Positions 59,440 through 64,000 of a stretch of 64,000 nucleotides of DNA are shown here, one piece after another. The translations under genes were made by a program, and so were the position numbers. The DNA is from Pisaster brevispinus. Its lineage: Eukaryota; Echinodermata; Asteroidea; Forcipulatida; Asteriidae. The stretch lies in the NCBI GenBank assembly GCA_023634235.1, contig JAMKCF010000003.1, positions 3,314,958-3,378,957 of the forward strand, given 5' to 3'. The notes under the pieces were generated by a model. It saw only the letters and a program-made list of their open reading frames with translations. It did not search any database and was not told the DNA's origin. Positions within the stretch are counted from its first letter, which is position 1. Every line of letters begins with the position of its first letter.

Positions 59440-59634
59440 TTAATCCAGTCCATTGTATTCATCTTCCATTTCCTCATCCAGCTGTACATCGTCTTGTTCG
59501 GTGTTAATGGAATGTGTACCACCAGCTGCAGCACTCAGCTGCCGTAGTACAAGCCTCTTGTAGATACCACCCTTCTCTACCAGCTGACCGTGGGTACCCT
59601 TCTCGGCTATTTTTCCATGGCTTATGACAAGTAC
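59440..59634 (-). CDS. ABC transporter, ABCB type, last coding exon (partial gene)
   Basis: On -, acceptor TTTCTAG is followed at 59634 by 64 codons and a TAA stop (59442-59440). The exon starts in phase 0 with VLVISHGKIAEKGTHGQLVE, then KGGIYKRLVLRQLSAAAGG, and ends in an acidic tail, DDVQLDEEMEDEYNGLD. The I/V-x-x-G-x-I-x-E-x-G-T-H-x-x-L motif after the H-loop is the signature end of the nucleotide-binding domain of ABCB exporters; YKRLVLRQL is a common closing helix. Walker A, Walker B and the membrane domain are encoded to the right of the window, with an intron of at least 4.3 kb. A half-transporter such as ABCB9- or ABCB10-like is plausible, but the subfamily cannot be fixed from one exon. 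Confidence 0.85.
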   Translation of the reverse strand, partial: VLVISHGKIAEKGTHGQLVEKGGIYKRLVLRQLSAAAGGTHSINTEQDDVQLDEEMEDEYNGLD

Positions 59635-59699
59635 CTAGAAAGAATTCAAACGAGAAACAATATGCTTTGATATCAGAAACAAACTAGAGTCATCTCAGT

Positions 59700-59960
59700 T
59701 GTAGAGAGTCAGATGGGGTGTCTGGGTGTCTTTTGGGCATCCATTGGGCATCCATTGGGCACCCTATTTTTAATTTGGGAACTTTTTGACATTATTTGGG
59801 AATGTTGTTTTCAATTTGGGCACCTCGTTCGTAATTTGGACACTTTTTAAAATATAATTTTGGCACGTTATTTTCAATTTGTGCCCCTATAAAAATATGT
59901 TGACACCTTGTTTTCAAATTGGGTCCTTTTTTATTATCTGGGCACCTTGTTTTCAGGACA
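59700..59960. repeat. Degenerate ~28-35-bp repeats, ATTTGGGCACCTTGTTTTCA type
   Basis: About eight eroded units with TTTGGG/TTTGGCAC and TTGTTTTCAATT words, beginning with three GGGCATCCATT copies near 59737-59760. It lies in the intron just upstream of the ABC exon. Confidence 0.7.
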
Positions 59961-60065
59961 AAGCAGTTCAGAGTAGCGCATGAACCCAAGTGCTTGTGTT
60001 GTTAGAGTCTAGGTTCAAGTGGCGGTCATAACACATGTGGCCTTTGAGCAGGCCACTAAAAGGTA
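59961..60065 (+). repeat. SINE relic
   Basis: GTTAGAGTCTAGGTTCAAGT and GGTCATAACACATGTGGCCT with GAGCAGGCCACT match the head and post-head block of the SINEs at 57.9 and 61.6 kb in degraded form. Confidence 0.45.
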
Positions 60066-60928
60066 GGGTCATAGATTGGTAAGTAAAACATTAATGACCA
60101 TAAACACTTACTGAATGAGAAGCACGGCAGCTGTTGATAGTAAAAACCGTTTTTGAGAAAGGATTCCTTTCAAAGTAATATGGTTTGGATAATTTTTCAC
60201 CCCAAAAACATAGCTGCAAGATTTTACCTACTTCAACTCTCGGTTAACGTACAAATCATTTACAGAATTGACATTTTCCAACGTTACCATGTTATTAACT
60301 TTGAATCTACATTTTTTGAGCAACATCCTTTTTTATCATATAGATTTTTCCAGAAATGTTTACTGAAAAAACAAAACAACATTTAGTGAAAAAGTAAAAA
60401 CATATTAGCCATTTCTAGCCATCGTGTTGATTATAAATGAATAGTCTTTAAAGGGTAAACGACCATAAATTTCTGTGAATTCATTGCAATCGAATGAACA
60501 TCAAGAAAATGCTGCTTTCTAGCAAATTTAATTACACTCTTCAAGAAAAAATTTGATTTAAAAAAATAAAAATAAAGTAAAAAACTTATAGTACATTTTG
60601 TTAACATTTGTATCAAGTGTGTTGTTTAAAACATTTGTAAAATACAAGTTTGTTCTTGGTCTTGTTACATTTTAGAGGTTTACAGACCCTCTACATCATT
60701 TCAAATAAAATAATTACACTCTAGTCATAACAAGGCCAGAGTCTCTCATCGCTGTGATGGCAATTTCACCTCTTTTAAGAAAATCCAAAGGCGCAAGGAG
60801 ATCAACAAATTATCATAGAAATTAGAGAAGATCCTAGAAATTACAGGAGACCTGTTAAGGAAATAGTTTTGGGTTGAACACAGGAACACAGGAGGCCACT
60901 GTGAGGTTGTTTTTGTGGTACAAACAAA
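60066..60928. other. Intron of the ABC transporter gene, nothing recognised
   Basis: AT-rich. By position this belongs to the intron upstream of the last ABC exon. No coding sequence seen. Confidence 0.4.
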
Positions 60929-62410
60929 CCAATCCAGGGGCAGATTAATACAAACAAACATTCTGGGTTGATCTACAACCAGGTATGAGAGTTGATGTCT
61001 GTGAAAATTCCTGGAAATGGCTTGGGTCCCTGGGTCCCCCCTTATTTTACACCCTGAACCTCCCAGATGTTTCCAAGTTTACAGACTCTGTGCATCACCA
61101 GAGTAGAACACGTTGTTTTGACACAATGCAAACTATTTAGGCCTATCTCTCCCTTTGGTGACTGGTTTAGTTCTTTCAAGAAAATGCTAATGCTCAAAGG
61201 AGAATTTGAAAAAATCCTGTGTTACCAGGATTTTCTGTAAGTTTACCTATTTTTATCCGAGTGTTCATTCTGTTTTGGATTACGACTTCGCAGAAAACCA
61301 GATTTGAATGTGAAAGAGAAAGTGAAAAGAAAAGAGGAAACCAAACCCTGTTACAAACAAATGGGCTTGTGAAGATTATAATAGCTCGAGGCAGTGCTAA
61401 AAACCCAGATTAACTGACAAACTGGCCTGAACCGGAATTGACCAGATATTAATGGACACAATCCAGGGGCAGATTAAAAAGAAACATTCTGGGTTGTTCT
61501 ACAACCAGGGATGAGAGTTGATGTCTGTGAAAATTCCAGGAAATGGCTTGGGTCCCTGGGTCCCCCCTTATTTTGGCTTATTTGTGGCGTGTCGTGGCCG
61601 AGTGGATAAGATCACTGGACTCAAGCTCTGGTGTTTCTGATCAGCAGAGTGTGGGTTCGAGCCCCAGTCGTGACACTTGTGTCCTTAAGCAAGACACTTA
61701 ACCATGATTGCTTCGTCCTTCGGATGGGACGTAAAGCCGTTGGTCCCGTGTGTTGTGTAACGCACGAAAAGAACCCAGTGCACTTATCGAAAAGAGAAGG
61801 GGTCCGCCCCGGTGTTCCTGGTTTGATCGGCTGCATATTGCGCCACAGCACCTTGTAAACCATTACAAGGTGCTATGTAAAGGAGTAGGTCTCATACTTC
61901 AAACGAAGCCCCAAATACCTTGCAGGAAAATACTGAATGTTAAGCGCTTAGAGGCTGGCCTGCAGTAGGCGCTATACAAATACAATATATTATTATTATT
62001 ATTTTACACCCTGAACCTCCCAGATGTTTCCAAGTTTACGGACTCTGTGCATCACCAGAGTAGAACACGTTGTTTTGACACAATGCAAACTATTTAGGCC
62101 TATCTCTCCCTTTGGTGACTGGTTTAGTTCTTTCAAGAAAATGCTAATGCTCAAAGGAGAGTTTGAAAAAATCCTGAAATATCACACTCCCGTGTTACCA
62201 GGATTTTCTGTAAGTTTAACTATTTTTATCCAAGTATTGGATTACAACTTTGCAGAAAACCAGATCTGGATGTGAAAAGAGAAAGTGTAAAGAAAAGAGG
62301 AAACCAAACCCCGTAACAAACAAATGTGCTTGTGAAGATTATAATAGCTCGAGGCAGTGCTAAAAACCCAGATTAACTGACAAACTGGCCTGAACTGGAA
62401 ATGACCAGAA
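60929..62410 (+). repeat. ~530-bp tandem duplication, second copy split by a SINE
   Basis: Copy 1 is about 60929-61457; copy 2 is about 61458-62410 with the SINE at 61588-62003 inside it. Both start CAATCCAGGGGCAGATTA and share TCCCTGGGTCCCCCCTTATTTT, ACACCCTGAACCTCCCAGAT, GTTTTGACACAATGCAAACT and AAACTGGCCTGAAC. They are highly similar outside the insertion. Confidence 0.9.
61588..62003 (+). mobile_element. Full-length tRNA-derived SINE, family 2
   Basis: The tRNA-like head has A box TGGCCGAGTGGATAAG (61595-61610), a long variable-arm region and B box GGTTCGAGCC (61654-61663). The body has TTCGTCCTTCGGATGGGACG and AACCCAGTGCACTTATCG. The 3' end GGCGCTATACAAATACAATA followed by (TTA)n resembles CR1/L2-type LINE tails, which would provide the retrotransposition machinery. 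It interrupts copy 2 of the ~530-bp duplication after the CCCTTATTTT word and so inserted after that duplication, or copy 1 is the older empty allele. Confidence 0.85.
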
Positions 62411-62428
62411 TTGGCCATTCAGATTACT

Positions 62429-63827
62429 AGGTGTTCGTGCAATATGTGCACGAACACCTCTTGTTATTGTTCTGGGTTTTTTTCGTCTCCATCTTCTTCT
62501 TCTTCTTCTTCTTCTACAGCATAACTCAAGATTGAAACTGAATTGAACCTTGAAACTCATCAGACAATTGAACCTTAATATGAGGACGGCACACAACTGA
62601 TGACGTCACGATGACGTCATCGGGTGTCGAATTACAAGGTTTTTAAAGTTGAAAACTGACCATTTGCTATTCGCTGTATCTTCGTGAACTTTAAAGCTAT
62701 GATGCTCGTAGGTGAGCATCTGATAGATCAAGATTGGGACATTTGAAAAGTTTACGCCAAAATGGTATGACCTTTACTTCCGGTCGTACCGGAAGGACAA
62801 AGTCTGCCTTTGTGTTTTTTCGTAAAAATTCAATTTTTGGTCATAACTCAAGATTGAAATTGAGTTGAACATTGAAACTCATCAGACAATTGGACCTCAC
62901 TATCAAGACCACACAAACTTGATGATGTCATGATGACGTCATTGGGTATTGAATTACAATAAATCAAAGTTTATTGTTTTTAAAAAGATCATAACTCATA
63001 AACCACATGTTGGATTTGGACAATCCACATATCATCGGACAGGTCGATAAAAGATCAACAAATGCTACACAGAACGTGACCCCATTTGACCTTGACTTTC
63101 GGTTCAAACTGGAAGTTGAAAAATTTCAAAAATTCTGATCTCAAAAACAACGTAATTATTCAACAAAAATTTTGCACCACGTTATAGATGAGTTCTCCTG
63201 CTCAAACTTTTGCACAGAGATGATAACATTCAAACCTTTGCATCGGGTCGAAAATGGACGTCAACGCGCACGTGTCTGTTGAACCATGTTGTATGACAAC
63301 ACACTATAGTGTAGACTACACTTCAATACAATGTATGTCAAACCTGTACCAGCCACGCACGTGTACAGTGCACATGTAATTAAAGGGACACGTTGCCTTG
63401 GATCGAGCGAGTTGGTCTATATAAACGGTTACAAACGCTTTTTTAGACCAACTCGCCCGATCCAAGGCAACGTGTCCCTTTAAAGTTGACCTGTACTGTA
63501 TTGCATTGAGTACTGGAATACATTGGCGTCGCTCGCTATTTCATTGTATATTGCACACCCAATTAATGATAGTCCGTGTAATATTTGAAAAATTCATAAC
63601 TCCTGAACCACACATTGGATGTTTTTTCAACTACACGGCTTTACAGAGGGCTCCTAGGTCTTGCCTAGCACTACACAGTATGACCTCATTTGACCTAACT
63701 TTTGGTTTAAACTAGAAGTTGAAGATTTATATTGGAACAAAATCTTACTCCTGAACCACAAATCGGGTTGATAACATAAAATATCATTAAATTATAATTT
63801 GATGAAATCGATCACGAACACCTTGTT
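62429..63827 (+). mobile_element. Hairpin-bounded element with internal repeats (Pearl/HINE-like)
   Basis: The left edge is a perfect 13-bp hairpin, AGGTGTTCGTGCA ... TGCACGAACACCT (62429-62459), followed by CTTGTTATTGTTCTGG and a (TTC)n tract. The interior repeats CATAACTCAAGATTGAAA.TG at about 62520 and 62842 (a ~320-bp unit including GATGACGTCA words). The right edge near 63813 repeats one hairpin arm plus tail (CACGAACACCTTGTT). It follows the same plan as the 16.9-18.1 kb element but with unrelated internal sequence. A TTAA-flanked MITE is nested inside. Confidence 0.6.
63384..63479. mobile_element. 96-bp MITE flanked by TTAA, nested in the hairpin-bounded element
   Basis: The ends AGGGACACGTTGCCTTGGAT and its reverse complement pair through GGTCTA, with a short loop. 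TTAA stands at both sides (63380-63383 and 63480-63483), fitting a TTAA target duplication. Confidence 0.9.
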
Positions 63828-64000
63828 TTTGTAGTAAACAAAAACTGAAAGTCTAGTTTTCATTGCAATCGAATGCCTACCATTTTGCTTCAGTGGACCC
63901 TGGATCAAAGCACACTTTGGACCAAAGCACACTTTCGGACTGTTGAGTAACCCTTATTCAGTCCCTGTCTGATAATGTAGGTTTCCCTTTGAGATTTTCC

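Overview
This is a eukaryotic window: low gene density, AT-rich, with GT-AG introns, long microsatellites and many transposon relics. The ependymin-related gene, the orphan GPCR and repeat families that look echinoderm to me (short elements with GGGCCCAATTTCATAAA ends; TTAA-flanked elements starting AGGGACACGTTGCC) suggest an echinoderm, most likely a sea star. The species is inference.

Only three host genes are well supported. (1) The 3' five exons of an ependymin-related secreted glycoprotein gene on + (181-3749); its signal-peptide exon(s) lie left of the window. (2) An intronless class A GPCR on + (39027-40208, 393 aa) with an NRV motif in place of DRY and no CWxP tryptophan, which points to the Tre1/moody/GPR84-like group. 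(3) The last coding exon of an ABCB-type ABC transporter on - (59440-59634); the rest of that gene lies right of the window. A broken two-exon gene of unknown identity (16621-19114, +) has a frameshift and in-frame stops.

The rest is mostly repeats. 4.7-8.1 kb holds dispersed elements and a degraded DIRS-like gag fragment. 9.6 kb has a perfect (GTT)69. 11.0-12.1 kb is a permuted L1/Tx1-like relic. 12.3-14.9 kb is an array of about 12 short-element units running into a 50-bp satellite. 16.9-18.1 kb is a hairpin-bounded element with a 145-bp tandem core. 23.0-27.2 kb is an ~80-bp satellite containing a 943-bp tandem duplication. 28.7-29.6 kb is an array of tRNA-derived SINE heads. 35.6-37.9 and 43.0-45.4 kb are 2.3-kb direct duplicates flanking the GPCR. 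47.3-50.2 kb is a large foldback element with TTAA at both ends, carrying a 130-aa ORF over its loop. 53-63.9 kb carries minisatellites, SINEs, short inverted-repeat elements and a second hairpin-bounded element.

The three host genes show no functional link. The most interesting signals are the foldback element with its ORF, the hairpin just after the ABC transporter stop codon, the satellite that seems to have grown from transposon ends, and the shared layout of the hairpin-plus-CTTGTT elements.
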